Shown: positions 9,969-21,373 of the stretch, one piece after another
Layout of the letters: each line of letters starts with the position of its first letter
How positions within the stretch are numbered: position 1 is the stretch's first letter
Source: Phytophthora sp. 'mugwort'
Taxonomy: Eukaryota > Oomycota > Peronosporomycetes > Peronosporales > Peronosporaceae
Direction of reading: 5' to 3'
Assembly: GCA_033558025.1 (NCBI GenBank)
Contig: JAUCEF010000001.1
Location: 2,976,001-3,040,000 of the forward strand
Length of the DNA: 64,000 bases
The notes under the pieces: model-generated
Databases searched by the model: none
What the model was told of the DNA's origin: nothing
What the model saw: the letters and a program-made list of their open reading frames with translations, nothing else
Program-made: the position numbers and the translations under genes

Positions 9969-11328
9969 CTAGCATATCTGCTCGAAGTTCGTGAGTAGTG
10001 GTAAGAGGAGATAAATCTCCTCCTTTGAAATTCCATCGTCGAGAAGCTTCTTTCGCGCGCGTAGAAGATCGATTTTGCACTGCTGCCGCCAGTGCTCTGC
10101 CTCTTCCTTCAACTTCATCGTTTGTGCGTTTGCTTCTTCAATTCGTGTTGACCAGACGTTCGTCAACATCAGTTGTTTCCCGCGAGCAATAAATTCTTTT
10201 TCACGGATAAAAATTCAATTTCAGAAATTAATAATAATCCTGTTGAATTAGTAAAAACTAATCCCGAGTTCTTGTTTGCGGACATCCAGCTCTGCCAACA
10301 CTTGCTCGTGCTTCTTTTAGTGTCAGCAGAGCTAGCTGCGACGATAAGTCGACTTGTCGTGTCCGTTTAGTTTACGGTTGGGCAATTGAAATCGGGATTG
10401 ACGCGGATCGTTTACCTTTGGGTTGGGTAGCAGTTCTCTGCTTTGGTGCTGAAGCACTTTCATCATTGAAGCTGTCACTGGAACCATCATCGCCACTTTC
10501 TGTGTCCTCCTTATCATACCCCACGTCCGTGTTAAGGAGTTGGGCACGTGTACTGATGCGGCTATTCATCGTTTTGTAGAGTAGGTAGTGCTCTGGGCAC
10601 CTATCAAGAATGCATTGGCGTAGTGTTGATTTGTCTTTGACACCTTGACCTGTAGCTGCAAGCCAATTCACCGCAGCTCGATAAGATGACTCGAGCGATG
10701 AGATCTTGCTCGTGATGTCTTTGCGGTGCGAACCGTCTTAGTTCCGTTGAGGGAAATTATGCGCGAGACTTGCTCTGCAAACGCAACCTTTGTCTCTCCA
10801 TTCTGCTCTTCACCGCCTCGATAGCGGTCGTAATTATCACCATCCGTGATCCAGTCAATCAAAACACTCCGCGAGCTGGCATCGTCCGAAGGCCCATCGT
10901 TGTGCCACATAACGCGCTTCTTCACGATTGTTGTTGGTGCTGACGCCTTTTCCGCTAGCTTTACAAGCGCGTTGTAGCATCGTTTACCACAGGCTGCTTT
11001 GTTGAAGCCTCATCAGCACCAAACAAATCTAATATTGCAGCGACACATGCTACATGTACTTCACGTTCACATCCAGCCCTGCTACACATCTGAAATCCAC
11101 CATTTCCGTTTCTTTTAGTGACTTTTTTTGCAGTCCTTCCACCAGAATTTTGCTGCGTTCGAAGGTTTGCTGTGTTCTGCCGCTTTGGTGCTGATAAATT
11201 TGCGGATTTACCGTTGCTAGAGCTGGTAGAAGCTGATCTGTTGCCTCGCAGGAAGCTGGCACTTCGATGGCGGAACCGGAGTTAAAACGTTCGTTGTCGC
11301 TCTCGATCATGTCGTGAAGGCTGTTCAT
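9969..11328 (-). pseudogene. Harbinger partner protein (Myb/SANT-like DNA-binding), broken
   Basis: The minus strand carries separated pieces of one protein. The piece at 10668-10925 contains SVLIDWITDGDNYDRYRGG, the tryptophan-containing start of the Myb/SANT-like domain of Harbinger partner proteins. A one-base deletion near 10725 moves the reading to 10372-10671, which starts in WLAATGQGVKD and has an acidic/Ser linker. The last piece (9969-10169) is a basic coiled coil (IEEANAQTMKLKEEAEHW). An N-terminal piece may be at 11050-11328. In this superfamily the partner protein carries the transposase to the nucleus and binds the element ends. The gene is convergent with the transposase. Confidence 0.65.
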
Positions 11329-11720
11329 GCACTCTTAATCACCGCACGTGGTCTTCTCGCGAACGATAGCACCAGGATCCACGCACTGGAGATTCACGTC
11401 GCTGTAATCAATCTCCGCTGTATGCGGCGTCACTCTGAGAGCAGCGGCAGCTATGATGAGGCACAGTGCTCTCTCGACGTTCGGCTTGAGACGCGGGTGA
11501 GTGTCCTGGCGCGGTCGCTTGGTACTGGGGAGCGTGGCCTTGATTCCCCCCCCCCATGATGCCTGCGAGTCGGTGCTGCAACTTGCAATCTGCACGCACA
11601 AAAGAATTCTTATTGTTGCTGCAAGCCTAACTGCACGTGTTTTGATGCACTTAGCAGATATTTCTTCTGGCCAATCAGAGTGCTTGAAAATATTTTCTTC
11701 TTGCTGCATGAAAAAAAATC

Positions 11721-11749
11721 TTCTTGTTGCTGCACAATTGACTACCACT
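11721..11749 (-). repeat. Right terminal inverted repeat of the Harbinger element
   Basis: Inverse complement of 8534-8562 with one mismatch. A diverged copy of the inner part (TTCTTCTTGCTGCA) precedes it at about 11695. Confidence 0.8.
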
Positions 11750-12006
11750 ACTACTACGATAATAAAATATCCGGCCTTTCCAGGATCACACGGCCTTAGT
11801 TGGTATTTATCCATTATCGATCGAGAAGGGCTCGATAAGCGCACATGCCTTGTCCATAGGATAGTATTGTCAATTCCGGCCAAAATTGCCGAACGTGGCC
11901 TATCACCGCCAAACCAATAGAGCCGTTTGATTGGTTATAGTGTAGCCAATCACAGTGTAGTTGAAGTGAGAATGCCCGCATTAAAGCTGGAGGAAGCGGC
12001 ACCACA

Positions 12007-12881
12007 TTAGTTGACTGAGCCAGGTGCGATAGGTGGTCCCTCCAAGCGAGACTCGGAGGCCTGGAGCAGATTGGCGACGTATTCAAGCGATGGAATTTCT
12101 ATCATTTCCTCCCGCGTCGAGCGGTCGAGGCTACACGTGACGTGATTTTCCCACATACGCCAAATGAAAGCCTCCGCCCGGAAAGTTAATCCCCGTTTTT
12201 GAAGACGAACAATAGGACAATCTCCGCAGCAGCGCCAGCTCGATCGGTCTGCTCGGGGCGAATGCATGCCTCCTTGACTTCGTCCAGATCTTGGGCCCTG
12301 GTGATGCCAATAGCGTACTCGTAGATCAAGAGAGACACAGTTTCACCTCGGGTCTTCGCAATCCACAGGTTCCACGCCTGGTTGGACTTGCTACTATCAA
12401 CAATGTGTCTCCTGACCTTGAATTGCATTACCTTTAGCACTGCGCAACATCAGAAGGTTGCTTGGACTACTCACCATCGGTCTTCACGGCTCGACACTTC
12501 ACCCGGGGGCTGAAACGGCCCCAGAGTTGCATGATAATCTCGTTGAATGAGCCCCCGTTCGCAATTGCATCCTCAAGCGTGTCCGCCGACGTGTGTCGTT
12601 GCCCATCGTCAAGTCTAGTCGGAGCCGGCGTCAACGGGAGCCGCGACTATGTGAGGGAAGAACTAACTCTAAGTAGCGGGCGATGGCGAACCGGATATTG
12701 CGCGAAACGTGTGCTGCACCGTTCTCGCGACGTGCGTCCATGCGTAGACGGTTCTGACATAATGTTGACGGCGTCGGAGCCAGCGGCGACGGAGCTCGTA
12801 CGCTCTTGTCAGGGCAATCGTCGGCACTGGACATTGCACGTAGCAATACGGAAACTGAGAGTGCGGGCTTGGCGCACCCAT
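12007..12881 (-). pseudogene. Decayed unrecognised gene, possibly transposon-derived
   Basis: Protein-like reading on the minus strand in several shifted pieces. One at 12186-12440 contains SKSNQAWNLWIAKTRGE and IYEYAIGITRAQDLDEVKEA. The next, at 12007-12267, contains FRAEAFIWRMWENHV and SLEYVANLLQASESRLEG. Upstream pieces at 12462-12881 include NEIIMQLWGRFSPRV. A 35-nt stretch (12441-12475) has GTGAGT and GCGCAG ends and would join two frames, but is very short for an intron. I cannot name the family. The 5' end is cut off by the LTR starting at 13013. Confidence 0.4.
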
Positions 12882-13012
12882 ATATTGGACCTCCTATTGA
12901 CGTATTGTATTCGTTTTAGTAGCTGTGGTGGTTCGCTGGCGGTTTCCCCTCGGTCGATTGAACCAGTCGCCCCCGGAAACTTCGATTGGAACTCACAATA
13001 TATACTGGCACA

Positions 13013-13881
13013 TGTGGTATTGCAGATCCAGATAAGATGGAAGCTGCCGGCAGCTGGAGGATCCACGTCGCCCGCGGCAGCCATATCAGCGTCAAGGTGA
13101 TGGATCCGGACCATCCGACACGCCTGGTCTGTATATGGTACGGATCCTGGACCCGTCCCGTGGGATCAGATCCTAAGTATTGGATCCGATCAGTTTAGTG
13201 CACACTGGTAAACGATCTGTAGCTAAATCGAGGTAGAGTGGAGACGGTTGGCCAGGAGAGGGTCAGAGATGGGATCTTGGGCTATAATTAGTCCGTATGA
13301 TATGTTTTGGGATGGATCCGAAGGTAGATAGGCGAAGGCATAAATCAGAACCGATTTTTCACTGGAAGACAGACTCGCCTATTGTATAGGGGATTTCTAT
13401 TGACCACACTCATAGATCAAGTCTAGCTTTGGCGATCTTCCTGCACACGTGGCAGCCCTAGGATAGCTTGGCCAGGTCGCGCTCGCCCTTTGGTTTCTCA
13501 GCCCCCCCCCCCCCCCCCCTCAAGATCCCGCTATTGGAGGCGGCAAGCACCGTAGAGGAGCAAGGACAACTCCGATAAGGAGCAAGGACACCCTCAAGAA
13601 GGAACAACTCCGGATCCCGTATTTATATTACGGATCCACAAGGTCTACGCAAGAGCTCAAGACCAAACAGACACCGGATCCCATGCGCAGGAATACCCGC
13701 ACGGATCCACTCCCTCCCAAGTCCCCACAAGGACGTCCAAGGCCCACCAAGTGCGCATCTCGTGTCAACGAGAGAGCAGTACCAGCTCGCGACGGGTACA
13801 CAAGGTGAACCACTCAGCAACAACATAGCCGTTGGAGTACCCCCTCCGTTAGTCGGTGTCTAGGCGCAGTGCGTGTGAGTT
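13013..13881 (+). repeat. LTR of family B (copy A)
   Basis: Starts TGTGGTATTGC and runs to the TGTGAGT just before TGGGACCCCAC, a candidate primer-binding site because it begins with TGG. Near-identical LTRs lie at 28351-29212 (minus), 37823-38687 and 50266-51125. The first 430 bp are more diverged than in the other three. It contains a run of 18 C at 13502-13519, against 8-12 in the other copies. Confidence 0.85.
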
Positions 13882-13906
13882 GGGACCCCACTGAATTTCA
13901 GCGGAT

Positions 13907-16010
13907 TTGTCCACCACAACGGTGCACGTGCCCGGATCTGTTGGCGACGCGGGATTTCACCGTGAGTCCCAAGATGATGCGCAAGTGAGCAATGGATCGG
14001 GAGATGAAACGCCGACGGCGTCGTTGAAAGAGAGATCCACGGATCGGCCGAGCCCTGAGAGGAGCTCTGCCGACGAAAAAGAGGATGTTCTGGCAACGGA
14101 TCAGGAAGCGAAACCTAGCTTTCCTCCCCAGGTCCCTTCGGGGACCCCCGCAGGTCTTGACGCGAGTCAGGACCTGCCGGACGAAGGATCGTTCGCGAGA
14201 GCGAATGATCTTCCACCACCACCCCAGCGGCCTCAAGTGCCACGTCAAAGAAGAAGACGAAGGCCGCACGAAAGAAACTCAAGGCACCAGGCTCGGATGA
14301 CGAAGATCATGCTGTATTAATAAAATGAAGTCTACCTGGTCACGATCTAAGCTGGAGTCGGCGTACGTGCGTATAGAGCTGAACGACTTCCTGCGCAAGG
14401 ACCCAGTGATGCGGATCCTGCAGCTGAAGCAGCTCGGATACCTCATCGGACCTGTGTCGCCCCCGTCGTCAACCACAAACAAGCTGGACGCCGCGATGGA
14501 CCTGCTAAGGATGCTGGAAGAGGCCGGCCTTACGGCAGGAGCGTTCGACGCTGACGACCTGTCCAATTGGACGCCGATACGATCCGAATCTCGGCCGCGT
14601 CGCTCTTCAACTTGCTGAATCCCCTCGTGGGCGAGCGATCGGCGGCTGCAGCCCGAGACCAAGACCGAGCACAGCTCGACAATCGAGGCCAAGGCGGGAT
14701 ACGTCTCGTCGTCCGAGACCAAGGCGGCGTACACCAGGTCGCCGGAGTATACCACACACGATCATTGCAGCACGCGTCGGCTACGTCAGATGTCGGATCC
14801 AGCAGTTGATCGGAAAAACGACTGATGTCGCTTGGGCCAGCCCGGTGCCGCGATGCTGCAGTCACGTTCTGCGAGCACTCTGGAAGATAAGATCCCGGCT
14901 CCGCGTCCGGAGAGACCGTCACAAGCCCGGGTCCGGTCAGCGATCCAGCCCAGGAGCCGACGAGTGGTATGGATCGCAAGACGTCGACACGGAATCGGTG
15001 GATCCCAAGATCACCACCCCGAGCACTGGGAGTATGATCCTGATGATCTCGACATGGATCCACGAGACGCACGGCTACTACAGCGGCAGCAGTCGTTCCG
15101 GCTAGATCGTCGACGGTTCAACGCGTCAAGATATTGGCCATCTCGGATCTGAAGGAATTCGCAGGCAAGGACCATGACAAAACCGTGCACGAGGGTGGAT
15201 CAGCAAAGTCAAGTCCGCATTCACGAGGGATCAAGCTACAGACGAAGAGAAATGCCTTACCTTCGCGGATCTGCTTACCGGCCCCGCGAGGAACTGGTAC
15301 AGGCGGCTGGGCGATCCACGCGGACGAAGTGGAGTGACTTGCTCAGGGGCATCCAGACGCAGTACTGCGGATTAGGAATCTCGGTAGCATGGCAATACTA
15401 CAACGCGCGAAAGCGCGCAGAGGAGACGCCGCTGGAGTATTTGCACCGCCTCAACGTCGCAGGCATGCGTGGCTGAAGATCAAGGACGGCGACGCGAAGG
15501 CCCGTCACAAGCAAGTGGAACACTTCATCGAGACTCTGGAAGACTCGGATCTTGTGGGTCAGCTCCCACTGCTACGCTTGTCCGACGCGGATCTGCTGGA
15601 GGACGCTCGCGCGCGCGCGAAGTAGCGGCCCGGATCCGGCAAGTACCGATCCAAGCCGAGCCCTGTGCCACCGATGGCGCCAGCCTGCGCTGTACGCGCC
15701 ATCAAGATCCCCGAGTCCGGATTCGAGTTCGGATCGGAGTCCGAGGAGCCAGGATCCGAAGGCGAACTGCGCCGAGCGTACGTGACAGCGGCGAGTGACC
15801 AGTCTCAAGCAGCTGCAGCAGCGGATCCTGGGCGCTCGAGCGATGCGCCAAAGGATCCTTGACAGCAGGATCGCCGCCCGCGTTTCGGCAGAGATGGCCA
15901 GATGCGATGCCCGCACTGCGGATCGCGTAAGCACTCGGATCTTGGGTGTTGGAAGCGTCTGATCTGTCATAAGTGCGGTAAGAGAGGACATCCGTCAGAT
16001 CGATGCTTCT
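13907..16010 (+). pseudogene. Gag polyprotein of family B copy A, frameshifted
   Basis: Structural protein that packages retrotransposon RNA. Pieces in different frames: an acidic/Ser N-terminus from 13907, a helical piece from 14325 (FLRKDPVMRILQLKQLG), and a capsid-like retrotransposon gag core at about 15170-15480 (GISVAWQYYNARKRAEETP, then LEYLHRLNVAGM). It ends with two CCHC zinc knuckles at about 15900-16010 (CPHCGSRKHSDLGC and CHKCGKRGHPSDRC), both intact in spacing. Stops and single-base shifts occur between pieces. Confidence 0.8.
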
Positions 16011-16065
16011 TCGTGTGTTGTGGCTGTGGTGAATCCACGATCACGGCAAGCGCCAGATGAGAGAG

Positions 16066-16212
16066 TTATACAACCTCATCCGTCAGTGATTCGACCCCAG
16101 CAAGCATCTGGGACTACTTACTACCTGAGGCTGCTGAGAATATGTTAAACTAGGACACTCGCCGGTTTTGAACCCTGTACGAGACGAACGTTCTAGCTCA
16201 TTCATCTATGTT
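16066..16212 (-). mobile_element. Probable tRNA-derived SINE insertion
   Basis: Compared with element B, copy A has about 147 extra bases here, placed inside the short GA-rich stretch at 40900-40920 of B. On the minus strand the insert holds GGTTCAAAACC, a good match to the internal B box of tRNA promoters. It also has tRNA-like GAGCTAGAACGTTCGTC upstream of it. The A-to-B box spacing is shorter than in a full tRNA, so a degenerate SINE is more likely than a gene. Confidence 0.4.
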
Positions 16213-16440
16213 CGTGGAGAAAAAGCCGAAGGATCAGGTTAGCGGATCGCGAACTGATTATTTGGTAATACATATGAACTTCATAAGAAACGTACGGCTA
16301 TGGTTGCAAGCCGTCGACTTGTTGACGACTACCAACCATCCGAGGTCACGATGACTTTGGATTTGCGGCCAGGCGAGTCGCGTGGATACAGGAAGTACCA
16401 TGTCCCCGGCAAATACTGCAAGCAGGCGAAAGCGAACAGC

Positions 16441-17004
16441 TAGACCAACAACGTCAAAGCTGTGGCGTTTCTTGACCCAGGATTCGAGGTGCCGATCATC
16501 GACGCCACCTTGCTCGTAAGGTAGGATGCCATATCGACACAAGTCAGAGTCAAGAATGCGTCGGAATTGGGAAAAAGCTGTACGTCGCGGTAGGACACAC
16601 ATGGATCAAGCTTACCTTGGCGAGATCCTTGGTGTACTTCAACCACCCAGATCTGGATGGGAGACGATCTGCCGCCGGACTACCAAGCTATCCTTGGCAT
16701 GGACTTCATGTTTCCGGCTGGGATCCGGCTGGATCTAGGCGACGGATCCATGTGCCTGCCGGACGAGGTGCGAGTCATGTTGCAGGGGAGCCGCCAGATC
16801 TTCAACGACAGAGCTCGCCCGGTGTTTGTGGGCGAGCATCTGACGGTGGGGGTCGCAGAGTCCATGGAGCTCCCGCTGCGGATCCGTGTGTCTGAAAATG
16901 AAAAGCTGTGGCTAGTCCGCGGTGAGCGCTGGGAGCCCACCCTGTTAAAGGCCCAGATAGGATTCGCTACTTGCATCTCACGAACCTGGGCGACACCAAG
17001 CTGA
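16441..17004 (+). pseudogene. Retropepsin-like protease region of family B copy A
   Basis: Would process the Gag-Pol polyprotein. Contains VAFLDPGFEV, where the catalytic D(S/T)G is replaced by DPG, and later ILGMDFMFPAGIRLDL, the conserved second half of Ty3/gypsy proteases. Stops interrupt it near 16520. Element B shows the same DPG form, so it is a family trait or an old lesion rather than a private change. Confidence 0.7.
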
Positions 17005-17769
17005 TCTTGAAAAACAGGGACGTACAGATCGAACTATGGCTGGCCGGGGATCATATTTCTCGCCAGCCAGGCTTCGTCTCTGTAGGATCCCGGCGCTACG
17101 CCGAGTGACAAACCCTGGCGCGGGAAGCCACTATGGATGCGGCATCCGCCATAGCGGCGGCGCCGCCAGCGCCAGATCTGGAGCCCGCAGTTGACCAGGT
17201 GGAGTACGACCCGCTGACCAGGATCCTGCCGCGACCGAAGGCATCTGAATCCGCAGGAAGTGAGGACAAGCGCCAAGAGGAGTACCAGGTGGCGGTGACT
17301 CGCCCTCTGAATGCCAGTCAGGGACGGAACGGTGCGACATCTGATTTGAGACATAAGCGTAATCACGCACCGTCTCGTGCACCCGGTATCGGTGACGTTC
17401 ATGCAGGGTGGACAATCGGCGCGAAGGTCGCGATATCTGACGAGGCCCAAAAAGGCGCCGGTGGCGCAAGAGGGTGCGGCAGACGCGCCCGACGACGGCA
17501 GCCAAGGACGTCAGGGTCGCGACGCTTGCCGCTGATTTTTCGGTGGGAAAGGTGAGGCGATCAAGCGACCAGTCACCAGGCCCTGCACAAGGACGAGGCC
17601 ACGGTCTCAAATTTGGCCAGGAACGCCCGATGGCCGCAATGTGCGCCGAGAGGGTCGCGCGAAGGGCGTCTCGCCTAGCGAAGGCCCCAAAGGGAGTTGC
17701 GCGCTCGGGCCAGGTGGGAAAGCTGCACCCGGGGAAGACGAAGCGAATGGTGCCGTTGCAGCGGGGCTG

Positions 17770-18155
17770 CGTAGCTAGTGCATCAGAGGAAGACGTATGA
17801 CTCCCCGAGTCTTAGCTGTGGTTATCCTAACCCCTAAAGTCTCCGCAGAGGCTTAGATCACCCCAGTTATACCACTAGAGACTCAAATAGTCAGTGTTCC
17901 TAAACCTAAGTCAATACTCTCTTTGATGCTAAAACTGAACTGTTCTTTGTTTGCTATATCTGCGGCAAAGCCGCCTGTGGTGTAAATGTATGACTCTAAC
18001 TATCTACGATAGTTTAACCTAGTCAAATGCATATCGGGTGGCCCTGTGGCCACGTACTGAAATCCCGTTAATCCAAGTGGTACCAAGTACCACTTATTAC
18101 TAGGTGACACGTAGCACGGCTACACTCGTGTTACCCTTCGTGTAACCCCGTTACA
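17770..18155 (-). repeat. 3' LTR of element D
   Basis: On the minus strand it begins TGTAACGGGGTTACACGA directly after a G-rich polypurine tract, exactly as in element C' at 58402. The outer end is not sharply defined; similarity to copy A ends near 17766. Confidence 0.7.
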
Positions 18156-18598
18156 CTCTCCCCCACCAAACCGTGGACACATCGTATCCACGAGGGTCTG
18201 GTTGTATCAATCGAAAAGGCCCGGAGCCTTCCGCTCCAAGAGCGCTTCACTGTTTGTTCCGCATCGAGTGTTCACACTCAGATGTCAACAGCCATTGGTC
18301 TTTTGACCTCCCTCGTTCGCCTCGCGATAACAGCCCTCGCCGCGGGTTAAGCCCTTCTGTGTCTCCGACATCTTCGTTATCCTCGTCATCCCGTTGGGAG
18401 AGGTCCCTGGCCGTGCGTCACCCGCACCCTCGCGGCGCTCGGTGCGAGAGTATCACTCAGCGCACAAGCGCTGATACGGTCAAAATACCATGAGTGGAGG
18501 CGGTGAAGCCGCTGGAGGCAGTGTCCCCGAACGCTTTGCGCGAGACCCCTCTTTGACGACCTTGAGGAAGTGAAGAGGAGGTCGACTACACTGAGTCC

Positions 18599-20022
18599 AT
18601 GACCGGTAGTAGCCCTGTCAGCTCGCCGAGCCCGCGCCGCCAACTGTGCGCTCCGAATCCGTTCGAGGTCTTGACTCCACGAATCCTGCGCAATGCGCCT
18701 CCGGTACCCTCGCGGGGAACAACAGATGACCCCAGGGGATCTGGTGTCGTCACCAATCCTTTGGACGAAGTTTAGGAGCAACAGCGCGCGGCTGATCCGC
18801 ACCTCCCACGTTCGAGGCGACCTATGACTCGGCCATTGATTACCTTGCCATGCCATGACTATGGATTTGAACCTCGCGATCCCAGCGAAGTGGCTCACCG
18901 TGCAGCATCGGAGATGCTTAACACATATGTGATTGGGCCGGCGGCCGCAACACCCGACGAGCTCGCCGCGCGAGAATCTCTCAGAGAGAGATACTTGACC
19001 CCTCAAGTGACTACTCAGCGCGAGTACCGTGAGCGCCTGCAAGTGCAAGCTCGGCACGGCTCAGTTCCACCGATGCGGACTTATCCAGTCGTGCTCTTGT
19101 CAGGAAAGACGTCTTGGGACGACGATGGACAGTTCCAAAGTTGGGTGGAAGGAGCTCGCAAGCTCTCTTTAATTGATGCCCTTCGAGCTAGTTTCAGTGA
19201 AACTGATGTTCGAGTCCAACGTCGACTCCGTTTCGACTCGCGAAACTCAAGGCGAAACGCCAATTACCCCCTGCCTACCGGCCTCGCCCCCAGTGCTCTC
19301 TCGCACTCGGTGCTTCTGCTATCACAGCTAGCGGCTCTCACGCTAGTGAGGCCGCTCCTCTTCAAGACCAGAGGGACAGCTCTACTGCTGGCCTTGGGCC
19401 TCCAGCAGCTATTGCCCGGAAGAGCCAGGCGAGCGACGCCTCGGTCGCTGGCCCTTGGGGCTCTGCTGATCGCGTCGATCGAAATCCTCCACGAAGTCAG
19501 GGCAATCTTGCTGGACGGGAACCTCGTACCCCCAAGAGTTCTGTGAGTGAGGATAACACCTCCACTTCACAAGATGCTGGGTACGGTCCTGGCGACGACG
19601 CCGCGCCACTAAGCGCTCCACATGATAGTGGGAAGTTTTCTGCTTATCGAGCAACGGCGGCGGAGGTCGATGACCGGCTGGATCCTCGCGCTGAGAGTCG
19701 CAGTGATCTACTCGTGGTCGACGGGCGGGTGCAGACCCTGTTCGACTCGCTGGAGTGGGCGACGAGTCACCGTGACCGTCTTGCTGACGAGAACGATGCT
19801 GTGCATCATCGGAGCGACTGATTTCAGTCTCCTGTCTCAGTTGCCAACCGCCTAGAGCTCCTGGAGCAGTCCTCTTCTCGTCGCTTCGGAGCGCCGGACC
19901 GTTCGCTCGCTGAGCTACGTGGTCAGTTGGACCTCCTCGTGCTTCTCCAGCGCTTTGGCCAGCCACCGGCTGTGGCACCAAACCCTCCGCGCTCACCAGA
20001 GCCGGGTCTCGATATGGCTTAA
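18599..20022 (+). pseudogene. Antisense reading frame of element D, unknown protein, two stops and one shift
   Basis: Lies on the strand opposite to gag-pol of D. From ATG 18599 the frame runs to about 19270 with one TAG at 18773. It reads Ser/Pro-rich sequence, then a helical domain (AAATPDELAARESLRERYL, then TTQREYRERLQVQARHG). A shift near 19270-19290 leads to a Ser/Ala-rich linker and a coiled-coil region (LLVVDGRVQTLFDSLEW, then TSHRDRLADEND). After TGA 19819 it continues with NRLELLEQSSSRRFG and LAELRGQLDLLVLLQRFG to the TAA at 20020-20022. About 590 bp overlap the integrase-end and chromodomain coding of the minus strand. No family recognised. The last two stops would need only one C-to-T change each. 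Confidence 0.6.
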
Positions 20023-21370
20023 GGAAGCTTACGTACAACACGGGTGTGTACGCATCTTCTTCGGAAGATTGAGGTGTACGCAAGACCCTTCCTGGCCACG
20101 ACCTTAAAAAGTCCAATGAAGCGCGGGCGCAACTTGGTCTTAAAGACCGCAGACACTGCATGTGTAGGCAGTTTTTTTTGCGTTTAATAAAATTTTCTCA
20201 TCCACATTAAACACTTCAACGTTGCTTCTGCCCTTTGCATCAGCCTGTCCCTTCTGAACATCTTGGGTTTGAGCCATTGCATCGCGTAGTTGACGTAAGA
20301 CACTTAAACGCGTAGACACGAACGTGTCAACTTGCCTGCGAACTGCAGCTTGGCTGATATCAGCTAGCCCATCGGCTATTCCTCCCCCACTAAGTCCAGG
20401 GACGCGAGGGTGTGTGAGACCGTTCAAATAGAACGGGGTGAAGCCTATCGAGGCATGCACCGCATTGAGCACTCAACGAGTGGGAGCATGGCGCTCCATT
20501 GCTTGGGTCTGTCCGCACATACACTCCGAAGCATGTCTTCGACAACGCGATTCACGCGTTCCGTCTGACCATCGGTCTGCGGATGGTCCGCTGTGGACAT
20601 ATCGAGTCGAGTGCCGAGCACCTTAAAGACCGACGTCCAAAACTTAACCGTAAAAAAAAAAAACGGGGATCTCGATCCGAGATAATGGCCTCTGGCAGAC
20701 CATGCTGTCGAAAGACACGATCCATGAACAGCGTGGCTGTTAATTTTCCATCGATGGCGTCTGGCACCGCCGTTAAATGAGCCATCTTGCTCAATCGGTC
20801 GATAAGACCACGATGTCCGTGTTGCCCGCCGCATCCCGTGGCAGGCCGAACACAAAGTCCATACTCATGGATTGCCAACACTCCGTGGGTACAGACAAGC
20901 TGGCCAACGGCGCAGTCGAGTGTGGCGAGGGTTTAACCCTTTGACACAGTCTCACACGTGTGTGCATACGTACTAACCCACTTGTAAGCTTCGGCCACCA
21001 GTAGTGGGAGCTCACCGAGCTGTAGGTCTTTTCTCGGCCGAGATGACTATCAAGTGGGGTATCATGTGCCTCATGGAGGATAGATACTTGAATCCTCTTC
21101 GTGAGGAACCACGACACATGGGGTGTCTTCTAGACCAGCACCGTAGTACAACAGGCTATCATCGAGAGTGTATCGATGTAGGCTCGCTCGCAACCGCGCT
21201 GACAGCTTAATATCTGAGTTAACAAACACCGCGCTTCCTAGCGTATGTAGCAGAGCTACGCAGGATTCGTCACGTGCGTACGCAGCGCGGATCGAGTCTG
21301 TCACAGACGAAGTCATCGTCGTGACGTGAGTGGTCTCATAGTCGGGCCTGCGTGATAACGCATCGGCCAA
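19409..21370 (-). pseudogene. Integrase with C-terminal chromodomain of element D
   Basis: Inserts the element cDNA. On the minus strand: the linker start MADALSRRPDYE (21370), a zinc-finger region with HLGREKTYSSVSSHYWWP (about 21050), the core with the DRLSKMAHLTAV block, ISDRDPRF (second catalytic Asp) and DHPQTDGQTERVNRVV (catalytic Glu). Then come the C-terminal FLKPYRDP block and, after a low-complexity linker, a chromodomain (HYHVERLVARRRRQDRTQ, then LVKWRCYPHSQNSW) at about 19480-19630. Frames change several times. The chromodomain normally steers integration to methylated histone H3 chromatin. Confidence 0.8.
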
Positions 21371-21373
21371 GAC

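Larger units (their letters stand above)
8534..11749. mobile_element. PIF/Harbinger DNA transposon, decayed, with terminal inverted repeats
   Basis: A 3.2-kb element bounded by 29-bp terminal inverted repeats that match at 28 of 29 positions (8534-8562 and 11721-11749). Inside are the two genes typical of this superfamily, in convergent orientation. One is a DDE transposase on the plus strand (8733-9871) and the other a DNA-binding partner protein on the minus strand (about 9969-11328). Both carry frameshifts or stops. Short copies of a TTCTT..TTGCTGCA word recur inside the right end near 11610 and 11695. A clear 3-bp target duplication could not be fixed at the ends. Confidence 0.8.
13013..17766 (+). 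mobile_element. Copy A of family B LTR retrotransposon, truncated in the gag-protease/pol spacer
   Basis: Co-linear with element B (37823-51125): LTR, gag, zinc knuckles, protease and the following spacer. Similarity to B stops near 17766, where the terminal region of element D begins, so reverse transcriptase and everything downstream are missing. Several gag frameshifts are identical to those in copies B and A'. A 147-bp insertion unique to this copy lies at 16066-16212. Confidence 0.85.

Noticed and set aside
11335..11883. 182-residue minus-strand frame at the right end of Harbinger
   Set aside because: It runs across the terminal inverted repeat into flanking DNA, and its middle is low-complexity (V and F runs). 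Only its last part might belong to the partner gene.
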